Shown here: one piece after another, positions 25,412-41,980 of the stretch | Position numbering within the stretch: the first letter of the stretch is position 1 | How the letters are laid out: every line of letters begins with the position of its first letter | Source: JADJXM01 sp937967285 | Lineage (GTDB): Bacteria > Acidobacteriota > Blastocatellia > RBC074 | Assembly (NCBI GenBank): GCA_050249535.1 | Contig: JBFWQI010000002.1 | Location: 1-64,000, forward strand | Direction: 5' to 3' | Length of the DNA: 64,000 bases | Position numbers and translations under genes: made by a program | Notes under the pieces: generated by a model | What the model saw: only the letters and a program-made list of their open reading frames with translations | Databases searched by the model: none | What the model was told of the DNA's origin: nothing

Positions 25412-25639
25412 ATGCAGATCGAGTGCAAACGGTTCAGTTGTCAGAAATCGGTCGAGGTCTGCTACTGGGTCTGTAAATTCCGAAAGAGCTGCAAGGACTG
25501 GCAGACGGGATTGAAGGAGGAGCCGGGTCTGGAGGCGATCGAAAGTCATCTCAAGGAGGCGGCGAAGAAAAAGGGCCGAGCCTTCGATCCGATCGATCTG
25601 GTGATTGGTAGCGGGACCAAAAAGCTGGCGACAAACTGA
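25412..25639 (+). CDS. Small Cys-rich protein of unknown function
   Basis: 75 aa, preceded by a strong AGGAGGGAGAG. The N-terminal half holds five Cys (IECKRFSCQKSVEVC, YWVCKFRKSC), consistent with a small zinc or iron-sulfur site. The C-terminal half is a Lys/Glu-rich helix (LKEAAKKKGRAFDPIDLVIG). I do not recognise the family. A near-consensus promoter that shares a 22-base block with the ssb promoter suggests strong constitutive or co-regulated expression. Confidence 0.65.
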   Translation: MQIECKRFSCQKSVEVCYWVCKFRKSCKDWQTGLKEEPGLEAIESHLKEAAKKKGRAFDPIDLVIGSGTKKLATN

Positions 25640-25677
25640 ATTAAACGAATTTCTTCTGGCACTGGCATCTGTGACTC

Positions 25678-25822
<145 letters not shown>

Positions 25823-25852
25823 TCCCGCGAATCCATGCTTTATATTGAACGC

Positions 25853-26794
25853 ATGAGATTGATATTCATGGGAACGCCGGAGTTCGCAGTTCCGTCTTTG
25901 AAGAAACTGATCGAGGCCGGGCACGAGATAAGCGCGGTCTTCACGCAGCCCGACCGTCCGGTTGGGCGGAAGCAGGTGATCACGCCGCCGCCGGTCAAGT
26001 TGGTGGCGCTCGAGCATGGGATAGCGGTTCATCAGCCTGAGAAGATCCGCAATGCGGCAGCGCGGGCCGAGATCGAACCGATGCTGAGGGCCGTCGATGC
26101 CTGCGTGGTGGCGGCCTACGGGAAGATCCTGCCGGCGTGGATGCTCGAGGCTCCGCGGCTGGGCTGCATCAACGTCCATTCATCTCTGCTGCCGAAATAT
26201 CGCGGAGCGGCGCCGATCAACTGGGCGATCGTCAACGGCGAGACGGAGACGGGTGTGACGATCATGCAAATGGACGAAGGGATGGACACGGGTGCGATTC
26301 TGCTTCAGGGGTCGCTACAGATCGGAGCAAGCGAGACGGCGGCCGAGCTGACTCCGCGGCTGGCCGAGCTGGGCGCGGCGCTCCTGATCGAGACGCTCGG
26401 GAAGCTCGAAGGCGGTCAGATCGCTCCCCGCGCGCAGCAGGACGATGAAGCGAGTTACGCGCCGATACTCAAGCGAGAAGACGGGCTGGTCGACTGGAGC
26501 CGGAGCGCCGTCGAGATCTTCAACCGGCTGCGCGGCTTCAAGCCATTCCCCGGCTGTCATACGCTGTTCAACGGCCAGAAGGTCGAGATCGTGCGCGCCG
26601 AAGCTACATCGAATTCGACCTCCGAGCCTCCGGGCGCCGTCGCTGAAGTCGGGCGCGACTATTTCGACGTGGCCTGCGGCGGCGGGACGGTGCTCAGGAT
26701 TCACGAGGTCCAGCCGGCCGGCAAACGGGCGATGACGGTTCGCGATTTTCTCAACGGCGTGAGACTCGAAGCCGGCGCAAGGCTGGGGGAGTGA
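25853..26794 (+). CDS. fmt: Methionyl-tRNA formyltransferase
   Basis: Formylates initiator Met-tRNA using 10-formyl-THF. The start MRLIFMGTPEFAVPSL at 25853 is the canonical N-terminus; the six codons further upstream are repeat flank. Catalytic and substrate motifs are NVHSSLLPKYRGAAPINW and GVTIMQMDEGMDTGAI, with the C-terminal tRNA-binding domain beginning at about residue 205 (WSRSAVEIFNRLRGFKPFPG). 313 aa. rsmB follows after 3 bp, forming the common fmt-rsmB pair. Confidence 0.96.
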   Translation: MRLIFMGTPEFAVPSLKKLIEAGHEISAVFTQPDRPVGRKQVITPPPVKLVALEHGIAVHQPEKIRNAAARAEIEPMLRAVDACVVAAYGKILPAWMLEAPRLGCINVHSSLLPKYRGAAPINWAIVNGETETGVTIMQMDEGMDTGAILLQGSLQIGASETAAELTPRLAELGAALLIETLGKLEGGQIAPRAQQDDEASYAPILKREDGLVDWSRSAVEIFNRLRGFKPFPGCHTLFNGQKVEIVRAEATSNSTSEPPGAVAEVGRDYFDVACGGGTVLRIHEVQPAGKRAMTVRDFLNGVRLEAGARLGE

Positions 26795-26797
26795 CAG

Positions 26798-28177
26798 ATG
26801 AAGGTCTCGGTCACCAGAGAGGCCGCGTTCGACATTCTCTTCCGGGTTCTGACAGGGGACGCCTACGCCACAAATCTGATCGCCTCGGAGCGATACGCTG
26901 CGTTCAAGCCTGAAGACCGCGGCCTGATGCAGGAGCTGGTTCTCGGCGTTCTGCGCAACCTGTACCTGCTCGACTGGTTGATCGAGCGCCACTCGAAACG
27001 CAAGATCGCGAAGCTCGACGCCGAAGTTGCCATCGCGCTCAGGCTGGGAATGTACCAGTTGCAATTTCTGACGCGCGTTCCCGCCTACGCTGCGATCAAT
27101 GAATCGGTCAATCTGGTCAGGATGAAACGGAAGCAGAGCGCGGCGCCGATGGTCAACGCAGTGCTCAGGGCCGCTCAGCGCGAGGGGAAGCCCGATCTCA
27201 CACGCCTGATCGAGGAACCGATCGAGAGATTACGGATCGAGACCTCGCATCCCGCCTGGCTGCTCGAGAGGTGGATCGGGAGATTGGGGCACGACGAAGC
27301 CCGCGAGCTGGCGCTGGCCGACAACCGGCCTCCGCGGCAGACCTTTCGATTCAATGAGCGCCGGCAGAGCAGATCGGCCGCCGACCTCTGGCTGAAGGAG
27401 CATGGCGTCGAGACGAGGAATTCCGATATCGCTCGCGGCGCAAGAGTAGTCGTCGGCGGATCGCTGACGGCGAAAGACAAGCCGGTAAACGACGGCTGGA
27501 TATACCTTCAGGATGAGGCTTCGCAGCTCGTCGCCCGTCTCTGCGCCGACGGAACGATGACCGGGCCCGGAGGGATGCTAGATCTCTGCGCGGCGCCGGG
27601 AGGCAAGTCGACGCTCGCAGCCTCGCTCCTGCCGGCCGGCTCGACGGTCACGGCCTGCGAACTTCATCCCCACAGGCTGCGGACCATGTGCGAACTGGCC
27701 GGCCGACTCGGAATAGAAAATATCGAATTCGTCGAACTCGATGCGACCCGGTCGCTTCCCTTCCCTCCCCATTCGTTCGACCTCGTGCTGCTCGATGCCC
27801 CCTGCTCCGGGCTCGGCACGCTTCAGCGACATCCCGAGATCCGATATCGGATCGAGCCCGGGAAGATCGGCGAACTGGCGGAACTTCAAAAAAGCCTGCT
27901 CGCTCAGGCCGATCTGATGGTCAGACCCGGCGGCCTGATCGTCTACGCTGTATGTTCGACGGAACCCGGAGAGGGCGAGGAGCTGATCGCGGAGTTCAGG
28001 AGCTCCCGTCCCGATTACAGGGATCTGACTCGCGAGAGGCTGACAGGGATCGGGATCGATCCTGAGACATTCCTGACCGGCAGCCACGGCGCACGAACCT
28101 GGCCTCACAGGCATGGGACCGAAGGATTCTTCTTCTGTGCGCTCTGGAAGCGCGAACGGCCCGGTCCGCAATCCTGA
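26798..28177 (+). CDS. rsmB: 16S rRNA (cytosine-967-C5)-methyltransferase
   Basis: 459 aa. An N-terminal NusB-like RNA-binding domain (AAFDILFRVL, LVLGVLRNLYLLDWLI, RLGMYQLQFL) occupies about residues 1-140. The SAM-dependent domain follows, with LDLCAAPGGKSTLAA, the catalytic DAPCSGLGTLQRHPEIR and the second Cys in YAVCSTEPGEGEEL. It is translationally close to fmt. It ends 13 bp from the convergent kinase gene. Confidence 0.94.
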   Translation: MKVSVTREAAFDILFRVLTGDAYATNLIASERYAAFKPEDRGLMQELVLGVLRNLYLLDWLIERHSKRKIAKLDAEVAIALRLGMYQLQFLTRVPAYAAINESVNLVRMKRKQSAAPMVNAVLRAAQREGKPDLTRLIEEPIERLRIETSHPAWLLERWIGRLGHDEARELALADNRPPRQTFRFNERRQSRSAADLWLKEHGVETRNSDIARGARVVVGGSLTAKDKPVNDGWIYLQDEASQLVARLCADGTMTGPGGMLDLCAAPGGKSTLAASLLPAGSTVTACELHPHRLRTMCELAGRLGIENIEFVELDATRSLPFPPHSFDLVLLDAPCSGLGTLQRHPEIRYRIEPGKIGELAELQKSLLAQADLMVRPGGLIVYAVCSTEPGEGEELIAEFRSSRPDYRDLTRERLTGIGIDPETFLTGSHGARTWPHRHGTEGFFFCALWKRERPGPQS

Positions 28178-28190
28178 AAGACGTCCGCGC

Positions 28191-30800
28191 TCAGAATTTC
28201 ATCTTGTCGATCAGCGCCCTGAAGCGAGGATCGGCCCTGAGGCTGTCGAACTTCGGATCGACGTTGATCAGAATCAGCTCTTCCTCGTGCTTTTGGTAGG
28301 ATTTTTCGAGCCAGGCGACCGCATTCGCGGCATCGTTCAGACCGGCGTAGAGGTAGGCGAAACTGAGCGCCTGAACGTGCTGATCGCCCTTGTCGCGAAC
28401 CTTCAATTCATCGAGCGTCCGCATCGCATCGGCGCGCTTCCCTGCCCTGCCCTGGACGTAACCGAGGCCGGCCAGGAACCATGGCGAATCGGCGATTTTG
28501 AGCGCTTCACGCAATTCGGTTACCGCTTCGTCCCGGCTTCCCGTCTCGGAGAGGACCAGCCCGAGCAGTCCGTGAGCCGCCGGAAATTCCGGGTTATACC
28601 TGATCAGTTTGCGCAGCTCCTCGGCCGCTCTGTCGTACCGGCGTTTATCCGGCCGGGCGAAATAGTAGGGCCAGGCGACGGTCGTGCTTGGCGAAAGCGG
28701 ATCGAGTTCACGCGAGACGGCGTATTCACTCAGCGCTTCGTCGGTATGACCCATCGCTGTCAGATAGTATCCGAACATGTTGTGGGCGAACGCATTGTTC
28801 GGATTGAGCTGAATGGCGCGCCGGTACGACGCCTCCGCCGCGGGCCAGTCGAAATCATAGTGTGATTTGACGACGGCCAGAATTGCGTGCGCATCCGCGA
28901 GCGTCGGATCGAGATCGAGCGCCCGCATCGCCGCGGCTCGCGCTTTCGGCATGGCGACATCGGGCGGCATATAGACATTCGAGAGATTGAAATAGCCCTG
29001 CGCCAGCCCGGCGTATGCCTGCGCGTTGGTCGGATCCTGCCGAATGGCCTCATCCAGAAGTTTGAGCCCCTTCTCACCGTCCTCCCGACTTTCCTGCTGA
29101 ATGAAATAGAGCCCTTTCAGATAGAGCTGGTAGGATTCGGAATTCGAGGTCCTTTTCTGGCCAGCGGTTGCGTTGGGATTCGAGGCCAGATCGAGTTTGC
29201 CGGTCAGCGAACGAAGAATATCGTCCTGGACCGTCTCGATTCTCATATTCGGCTGCCTGTAGCTGTCGCTCCAGAGCAGAGATCCGTCAGCCGAACTGAC
29301 CAGTTCGGCTGAGATGAGCAGATCATCGCCGCTGCGAGAAATGCGGCCAACCATAACCGCTTTGACATTCAGATCCCGTCCGATGCTTCGCGGATCAGGC
29401 GATTCCCCCTTGAACTTTTCGACCGCGCTTTTGACGGTGCTCTTGGCCAGGATGCGCATCTTCGGAACCCGGGAGAGCGCTCCGATGACCTGTTCCGTGA
29501 GCCCCTCGCTGAGGTAGTTGAGATCAGGGTCGGAATTGGAGTTGGCGAACGGAAGGACGGCTATGGATGTGACTTCGGCGCCGCGGTTGAGCAGTCTCCA
29601 TGCCCCCGCAGCAGCCAGGATCAGCGCGACAGCGGTCGCCGCGACGATCCACAGCGCCCTTCTCGGCGATCTCCGCGAGGTTGAGATAACAGGAGCATCG
29701 GTCGGTGCTGCAACCGGGGAGGTCTGACTGAGCAGCGATCGCAGATCGGCCGCCAGCAGGCTTGCCGACTGATATCGCTCCCGAGGATCCTTTCGCAGGC
29801 ACCTGCCGATGACGGCCTCGAGCGCCGCCGGAACCGCGCGCCCGGAGAGCGTCCCGGCGGGAAGGTCGTCGCGCAGGATTGCCGCCATCGTCTCGGCTGC
29901 GGTGTCCCTCGCAAAGGGCCGCTCGGCGGTCAGCATCTCAACCAGCATACAGCCGAGTGAAAAGAGATCGCTCGGAGCATCGGCCGTTTCGCCCCGCACC
30001 TGTTCGGGCGACATATAACCGATCGTCCCCATCAGTGTCCCGGGGCGGGTCGTCTGCACCGGATCATCAATGCGAGAGACTCCCGGTTCCACCGCATTGT
30101 CAATCACCCTGGCGATCCCGAAATCCAGTATCTTGACTCCGCCGCCGGCGGTCAGAAAGATGTTCTCCGGTTTGATGTCGCGGTGAATGATGCCTCGCGA
30201 GTGGGCCGAGGCCAGTCCGTCTGTGACGGCAAGGCAGATGTCGACCGCCTCGCGCCAGCTCATCGGCCCGCTCTGCAGTCGAGAGCGCAGCGTCTCTCCC
30301 CTGAGCAGTTCCATGACGGCGTAACTTACTCCGGTCTCGATCCCGAAATCATGGATCGCCAGAATGTTCGGATGCGAGAGCGCAGCGACCGCCATGGCTT
30401 CGCGGCGGAACCTGGCCAATGCCTCCGGATGCGAGGCCAGATGCGGGGGAAGCACCTTGATCGCCACCTGGCGCCCCAGATTGAGGTCCTTTGCGGCGTA
30501 GACCTGGCCCATCCCGCCCGCACCCAGCAATGACGTCAGCCGGTAGTGGCCGAGTGTCCGCCCGATCATCTCCCGGTTTCCCTGCGACCGCTCGAGAATC
30601 TCAGTAGCCCGCGACGGGGCGGGAGACTCTTCGATGAACGTGCCTGACCGGTCATGAGCATCGAGCAGCGACTCTACTTCGCGACGCAGATCCTCGTCTC
30701 CGCCGCAAGCCTCGAGCAGAAAGGCCGAACGCTGATCGGCCGGCTGCTCCATGGCCGCATCCAACAGTTCGTCAATCTTCTTCCAGCGACTTGGGTTCAT
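28191..30800 (-). CDS. Transmembrane Ser/Thr protein kinase with TolB-like and TPR domains
   Basis: 869 aa. After a short N-terminal ECF-associated segment, the kinase domain (about residues 83-345) is intact: LLGAGGMGQVYAAKD, VAIKVLP, HRDIKPENIFL, LDFGIARV and MSPEQ. One membrane helix (WIVAATAVALILAAAGAW, about 385-402) separates it from a TolB-N-like domain (IAVLPFANSNSDPDLNYLSEGL) and about eight TPR units (540-860). Active cytosolic kinase plus periplasmic protein-protein scaffold is the inferred topology. It follows the ECF sigma gene by 6 bp in one operon, a common arrangement in Acidobacteriota. Confidence 0.93.
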   Translation of the reverse strand: MNPSRWKKIDELLDAAMEQPADQRSAFLLEACGGDEDLRREVESLLDAHDRSGTFIEESPAPSRATEILERSQGNREMIGRTLGHYRLTSLLGAGGMGQVYAAKDLNLGRQVAIKVLPPHLASHPEALARFRREAMAVAALSHPNILAIHDFGIETGVSYAVMELLRGETLRSRLQSGPMSWREAVDICLAVTDGLASAHSRGIIHRDIKPENIFLTAGGGVKILDFGIARVIDNAVEPGVSRIDDPVQTTRPGTLMGTIGYMSPEQVRGETADAPSDLFSLGCMLVEMLTAERPFARDTAAETMAAILRDDLPAGTLSGRAVPAALEAVIGRCLRKDPRERYQSASLLAADLRSLLSQTSPVAAPTDAPVISTSRRSPRRALWIVAATAVALILAAAGAWRLLNRGAEVTSIAVLPFANSNSDPDLNYLSEGLTEQVIGALSRVPKMRILAKSTVKSAVEKFKGESPDPRSIGRDLNVKAVMVGRISRSGDDLLISAELVSSADGSLLWSDSYRQPNMRIETVQDDILRSLTGKLDLASNPNATAGQKRTSNSESYQLYLKGLYFIQQESREDGEKGLKLLDEAIRQDPTNAQAYAGLAQGYFNLSNVYMPPDVAMPKARAAAMRALDLDPTLADAHAILAVVKSHYDFDWPAAEASYRRAIQLNPNNAFAHNMFGYYLTAMGHTDEALSEYAVSRELDPLSPSTTVAWPYYFARPDKRRYDRAAEELRKLIRYNPEFPAAHGLLGLVLSETGSRDEAVTELREALKIADSPWFLAGLGYVQGRAGKRADAMRTLDELKVRDKGDQHVQALSFAYLYAGLNDAANAVAWLEKSYQKHEEELILINVDPKFDSLRADPRFRALIDKMKF

Positions 30801-30806
30801 TCGCGA

Positions 30807-31397
30807 TCACTCCCCGGACTGCGGAGGTTCAGTTCCTCTCAGCTCCCTGAAGAGCCAGGCTTTCGCCTTGAGCCATTCCCGCTTGATGGTGATCTCTGAA
30901 AGATCGAGGGCTTCGGCAGTCTCATCCGCGCTGAGCCCTCCAAAAAATCTCAGTTCGACGATTCGAGCCTTCCGCTCGTCGAATTCGGCCAGGCGCGTCA
31001 GGGCCTCGTCGAGTGAGAGCATATCGACCGTCATCTCAGGCTCGCTCCCGGCAATCGCCTCGTTGAGCGAGACCTGAACAGCCCCTCCGCCTCTCTTCTC
31101 CATCTGCCTCGCACGAGCGTAATCGACCAGCAGATTGCGCATGATCCTCGCCGAGATCGCGAAAAAATGGGTGCGGTTCTGCCAGGCAATGTCCTGCTTG
31201 TCGACCAGTCTGAGATAGGCTTCGTTGATGAGAGCGGCTGTCTGCAGAGTGTGTCCCGACCTCTCGCGATTCATGTAACGCCTGGCGATCGCGCGCAACT
31301 CGTCATAAACGATCGGTATCAGCGCATCCAGAGCCTGCCGGTCTCCGTTGCGCCATTCCATCAGTAGCTGCGTCACATTCCCGCTGGTGGATGCCAT
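30807..31397 (-). CDS. ECF-subfamily RNA polymerase sigma factor
   Basis: 196 aa. Region 2 is YDELRAIARRYMNRER...LINEAYLRLVD and FFAISARIMRNLLVDYARAR; region 4 is ARIVELRFFGGLSADETAEALDLSEITIKREW. The fused LQTAALINEAYLRL pattern is typical of the large ECF group that sits next to Ser/Thr kinases with TPR tails. The downstream kinase probably controls it or shares its regulon. No anti-sigma gene is adjacent. Confidence 0.93.
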   Translation of the reverse strand: MASTSGNVTQLLMEWRNGDRQALDALIPIVYDELRAIARRYMNRERSGHTLQTAALINEAYLRLVDKQDIAWQNRTHFFAISARIMRNLLVDYARARQMEKRGGGAVQVSLNEAIAGSEPEMTVDMLSLDEALTRLAEFDERKARIVELRFFGGLSADETAEALDLSEITIKREWLKAKAWLFRELRGTEPPQSGE

Positions 31398-31532
31398 ATT
31401 AGCCCGCCGAATTGTTTTTATGCTGTGACTTCCCTGACCGAAGATTCAATGTTATCGTCTTGCCGGATTATACTCTTCTGCGCCGCGGATGCACGCTGTA
31501 TGCGGCTTATTCACGACAATAAATTCCATATC

Positions 31533-33812
<2,280 letters not shown>

Positions 33813-33860
33813 TCGATCAGCTCCTCGAAAAACCGTGCCATGTCCGGAGAGAATTGGCTG

Positions 33861-34892
<1,032 letters not shown>

Positions 34893-34979
34893 ATGGATTA
34901 CCTCTATCTGATGGAACAGATCATAACTTCGATATGTGCAGTCTGGCCAATTGGATCATAGTTAGATCAAAGCAGCATC

Positions 34980-35182
34980 TTAACTATTCAGCATGAAGGG
35001 GAGAAGGTAAATTTCGACAGGATTACCCGGATTTGAACGGATTTACAGGATAATTTTGAGAAAATCTGGAGAATTTCGAGGCAAGAAGGCCGCTTCGTAC
35101 CCCTGAATCAATCCTGTAAATCCTGTCAAATCCTGTTAATCCTGTCGAAATTTCTCTTCTCCCCTACAAGCTGAGTAGTTAC
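34980..35182. mobile_element. MITE-like element with about 45-bp inverted ends
   Basis: The left end (TTAACTATTCAGC...GGGGAGAAGG...AAATTTCGACAGGATTA) and right end (TAATCCTGTCGAAATTT...CTTCTCCCC...GCTGAGTAGTTAC) are inverted copies. The interior has repeated CAGGATT/AATCCTG words and no reading frame. A second copy lies at 63357-63792. No transposase is present, so it would move in trans if mobile. Confidence 0.7.
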
Positions 35183-35187
35183 ACAGC

Positions 35188-38108
<2,921 letters not shown>

Positions 38109-38205
38109 CCTGATCTCCTCATGACGCCAGGGATCGGCACCGCCTGATTCAGCGAAATCCCGATCCCTGACAACAGTTTATATTGTTCGTGATTGTCTGT
38201 AAGTT

Positions 38206-38300
38206 TTTCCAGTTTCCAGTCCATTCCGAAACATTCGGGTTGACCTGATACTAACCGGTTTCGGATAGACTGGAAACTGGAAACACCTGACTGGAAACTG
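38206..38300. repeat. TTTCCAGT / ACTGGAAA dyad
   Basis: TTTCCAGTTTCCAGT at about 38206-38220 faces ACTGGAAACTGGAAAC and ACTGGAAAC at 38270-38299. It lies between the phytase gene and the fusion gene and could form a hairpin in the transcript, uncoupling the last gene from the operon. Confidence 0.8.
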
Positions 38301-38305
38301 CCCTG

Positions 38306-39589
38306 TTACGGCTTGATGATCGACTCGAACGGAACCAGCTTGAAGTTCTGGTTGCCGCGGTCGTTGAATCCATCCTGGACCACGAAAACGCCGTTCGGGA
38401 AAGCGGACCCGAGACTGACGGTCGTAACATCGATGCCGTCGGTCTCCTCGGCTCCGTCGACCTTGTCGCCGGGCACGATGCGAAACTTCTTGACGTATTC
38501 GTTATTGCCTTCGCGGCGATAGACGACGTAGGAGTGATTCCCCTGGCTGGAAGCGATGAGGTATCCGGTCCCGTCCTTGCCGTAGGCAATGGCCAGTCCT
38601 TCGACGTCAGCAAATAGATGACCGTCGCCGACCTTCGCAACCTGCGTCCGGGCGTCTCCGGTATCAGGCTCCGCGGAGTATTTCCAGATGCCGACCGGTT
38701 CCTCGCTGACGTAGAAATGGCCGAGTTCATCGTCGGCTACGCAGCCCTCGACGACCTGTCCGACCTTGAAATTCCTGACCTTTTTGGCATCGACCTTGCC
38801 TGATCCGTTGTCGATGAACTGCCACTGCTCGACGTCGCCCGATTTGCTGGTCGCGAAATGATAGACCTCGCCGTTCTTCGGGCTGCGATACATGCAGGAA
38901 CCGTAGACCTGAATGGTATGCTTGACCTTTCGCGCGGCTACATTCTCGAGCATGCGCGTATCAGGATTGACCTTGTAGATGGCGATCGTGTTATCGCTGC
39001 GATTGCCGGCGGTCACGAGCGCGACTTCGCTGCCGTTGAGCTTGAAACCGTCCCTCAGATCGACGTTGTCAAGCTGTCCGTCGGCGAGGTACTGAATCTG
39101 CTTGCCGCTCAGATCGTAGACGGCAAGGCCGCCCTGCTTGTTGGTGCCGATGATGGTGCTCTTCTCAGGATCGGCCTTGTTGATCCAGATCGCCGGATCG
39201 TCGGCGGCGTCGCCGCTGCTCGGAACGGGATCGGTCTCGATCGTGGCCGTGACGGCCTCGATCGCATCGACGGTCAGCCCCACGCTCGGAGCCCGGTTTC
39301 CGGCACTCGAAGAATCCTTCTTATCCTTCTTTGAAGACTTTTCCTTCTTCTTCTTCTCTTCCTTCTGCTCGTCGTCGTCATCATCGGACTCGGACTTCTT
39401 CTTGTCTTTCTTTTCTTTCTTCTCTTTCTTGTCCTTGTCATCCGCTGACGGGGTCGGATCGTTGAGGCCCGCCCGTGCCGGCTCGACCGCCAGTCCCACT
39501 GAAAGGGCCAGTACCATGAGGATTACCAGCCAGCCATAGCGCTTCGGGGCATGATCATTGTTGCCTCTCGTTGCTGGAGTGTGTGTCAT
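38306..39589 (-). CDS. Secreted beta-propeller 3-phytase
   Basis: 427 aa. The ATG at 39589 has GGAGGA about 12 bases upstream and yields a signal peptide (WLVILMVLALSVGLAVEPARA, about residues 20-40). A very charged Lys/Glu/Asp linker (about 45-100) follows. The propeller has the phytase landmarks DDPAIWINK, NVDLRDGF, VYGSCMYRS, YVSEEPVGIWKY, ASSQGNHSYVVYRR, TDGIDVTTVSLG and PNGVFVVQDG. The family is calcium-dependent and removes phosphate from myo-inositol hexakisphosphate outside the cell or in the periplasm. Placement among ITPK-like ATP-grasp genes makes a shared inositol-phosphate theme plausible. Confidence 0.93.
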   Translation of the reverse strand: MTHTPATRGNNDHAPKRYGWLVILMVLALSVGLAVEPARAGLNDPTPSADDKDKKEKKEKKDKKKSESDDDDDEQKEEKKKKEKSSKKDKKDSSSAGNRAPSVGLTVDAIEAVTATIETDPVPSSGDAADDPAIWINKADPEKSTIIGTNKQGGLAVYDLSGKQIQYLADGQLDNVDLRDGFKLNGSEVALVTAGNRSDNTIAIYKVNPDTRMLENVAARKVKHTIQVYGSCMYRSPKNGEVYHFATSKSGDVEQWQFIDNGSGKVDAKKVRNFKVGQVVEGCVADDELGHFYVSEEPVGIWKYSAEPDTGDARTQVAKVGDGHLFADVEGLAIAYGKDGTGYLIASSQGNHSYVVYRREGNNEYVKKFRIVPGDKVDGAEETDGIDVTTVSLGSAFPNGVFVVQDGFNDRGNQNFKLVPFESIIKP

Positions 39590-39831
39590 AAAAAGTTGCG
39601 TCCTCCAAAATTTTTCTCTTCCGATCCGGTAAGAATCGTTCGCTCGCTCGGATGTTTCAGATACCGGATCCGGTAAACGCGTGCTGAGATGTCGAAACCC
39701 TGCGTTCGTGTTGCCAGCCGATTTCAGCAACTCGAAATTTTTTGGACTGTCAGCGCCCGGCCCGGCATCAGCACGCAAAGCAGAAAACCGTTCAACCGCA
39801 ATAAGTTGCGCACTCCAGAGCGCTGATCGAC
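39590..39831. other. Intergenic spacer in the ATP-grasp/phytase run
   Basis: About 240 bases between the ATP-grasp gene (stop 39832) and the phytase start. A ribosome site for the phytase is visible at its edge. I see no gene and no clear promoter boxes. Confidence 0.4.
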
Positions 39832-40680
39832 TCATTTCATGGAATTCATGACGAAGTCGGCGATGCGGTTGCCGCCCTGAGGCACGCCCTTGTAGCCGGG
39901 GAAGCAATTGACCTCGATGACCGAATAGCCTTTGGAGGTCTTGATCAGATCGACGCCGTAAAGCTGAAGTCCGAAGAGGCTTCCGCAACGGCGGATCAGA
40001 GCATCGAGCTCGGGATCGTCCTCGACGGGTGTTCCGAGCTTCTCCTCCTTCGTTTTGGCGGGGAAGATACGGCGGATGGTGTGAACGTAATCGCCGACGG
40101 CGTAGGCCTTGTAATCGAACGGTTCGTGATCCTCGTACTCCTGGGCGAAGATGAGGCGTTCGCCGAGCGCGGTGCCGTCCTCGCCTCCGCCGCCGTCATC
40201 GTCGGCATCGGCATCGGCCGCGCGTCTCCGGATCAGATCGTCGAACTGAGCTTCGTCCATGCAGATCTCGATTCCCTGCCCTCGGCGCCCCTTGTACGGC
40301 TTGACGATGATCGGCATTTCGCGCACCACCGACCGGAGCGATTCGATCGAATCCGTGACGAAGGTCCTCGGCGTCGGAATGCCCGCCTGCAGCAGCATGG
40401 TGCAGGTCAGTATCTTGTCGCGCACCTTCATCGTCGCCGGATATTCGTTGAGCACCTTCGCGCCGCGATAGTGCGCCGCCGCCGCCAGCGACTCAGCCAG
40501 CGGGGAATGAGACTTGAACAGATAGAGGTCGAAATCGAACTTGAAATGCTCGAGGTCGATCAACCCGCTCCGCTCGGTGACCACTTCAACCTCTGCGCCA
40601 CGCTCGCCAAGCCCGTTGAGAACTTCGTATGTCACCGAATCCTTGCTTCTCGGCGGCTCCATCAGAAAACAGATTCGCAT
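39832..40680 (-). CDS. ATP-grasp enzyme, ITPK/RimK-like (paralogue A)
   Basis: 282 aa, cytosolic. The fold runs from an N-terminal alpha/beta domain (ICFLMEPPRSKDSVTYEV) to the ATP-grasp core: IIVKPYKGRRGQGI (ATP Lys), IFAQEYEDHEPFDYKAYAVGD (hinge), VHTIRRIF, GLQLYGVDLIKT (metal Asp) and the metal site EVNCFPGYKGVP. A 20-residue Asp/Gly-rich insertion (about 150-172) is unique to this paralogue. The FPGYKG ending and K-x-Y-x-V-G-D segment resemble inositol 1,3,4-trisphosphate 5/6-kinases; RimK-type ligases share parts of it. Substrate unknown. It is separated from the MFS gene by a dyad repeat. Confidence 0.82.
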   Translation of the reverse strand: MRICFLMEPPRSKDSVTYEVLNGLGERGAEVEVVTERSGLIDLEHFKFDFDLYLFKSHSPLAESLAAAAHYRGAKVLNEYPATMKVRDKILTCTMLLQAGIPTPRTFVTDSIESLRSVVREMPIIVKPYKGRRGQGIEICMDEAQFDDLIRRRAADADADDDGGGGEDGTALGERLIFAQEYEDHEPFDYKAYAVGDYVHTIRRIFPAKTKEEKLGTPVEDDPELDALIRRCGSLFGLQLYGVDLIKTSKGYSVIEVNCFPGYKGVPQGGNRIADFVMNSMK

Positions 40681-40696
40681 CGATCTCTCCTTGAAT

Positions 40697-41979
<1,283 letters not shown>

Positions 41980-41980
<1 letters not shown>

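Noticed and set aside
25831..25852. Upstream ATG of fmt giving MLYIER
   Set aside because: The extra six codons lie in the flank of a palindromic repeat; the canonical fmt N-terminus begins at 25853.
29524..29914. Small frames inside the Ser/Thr kinase gene
   Set aside because: They are alternative-frame shadows of the kinase-to-TolB linker, with no independent signals.
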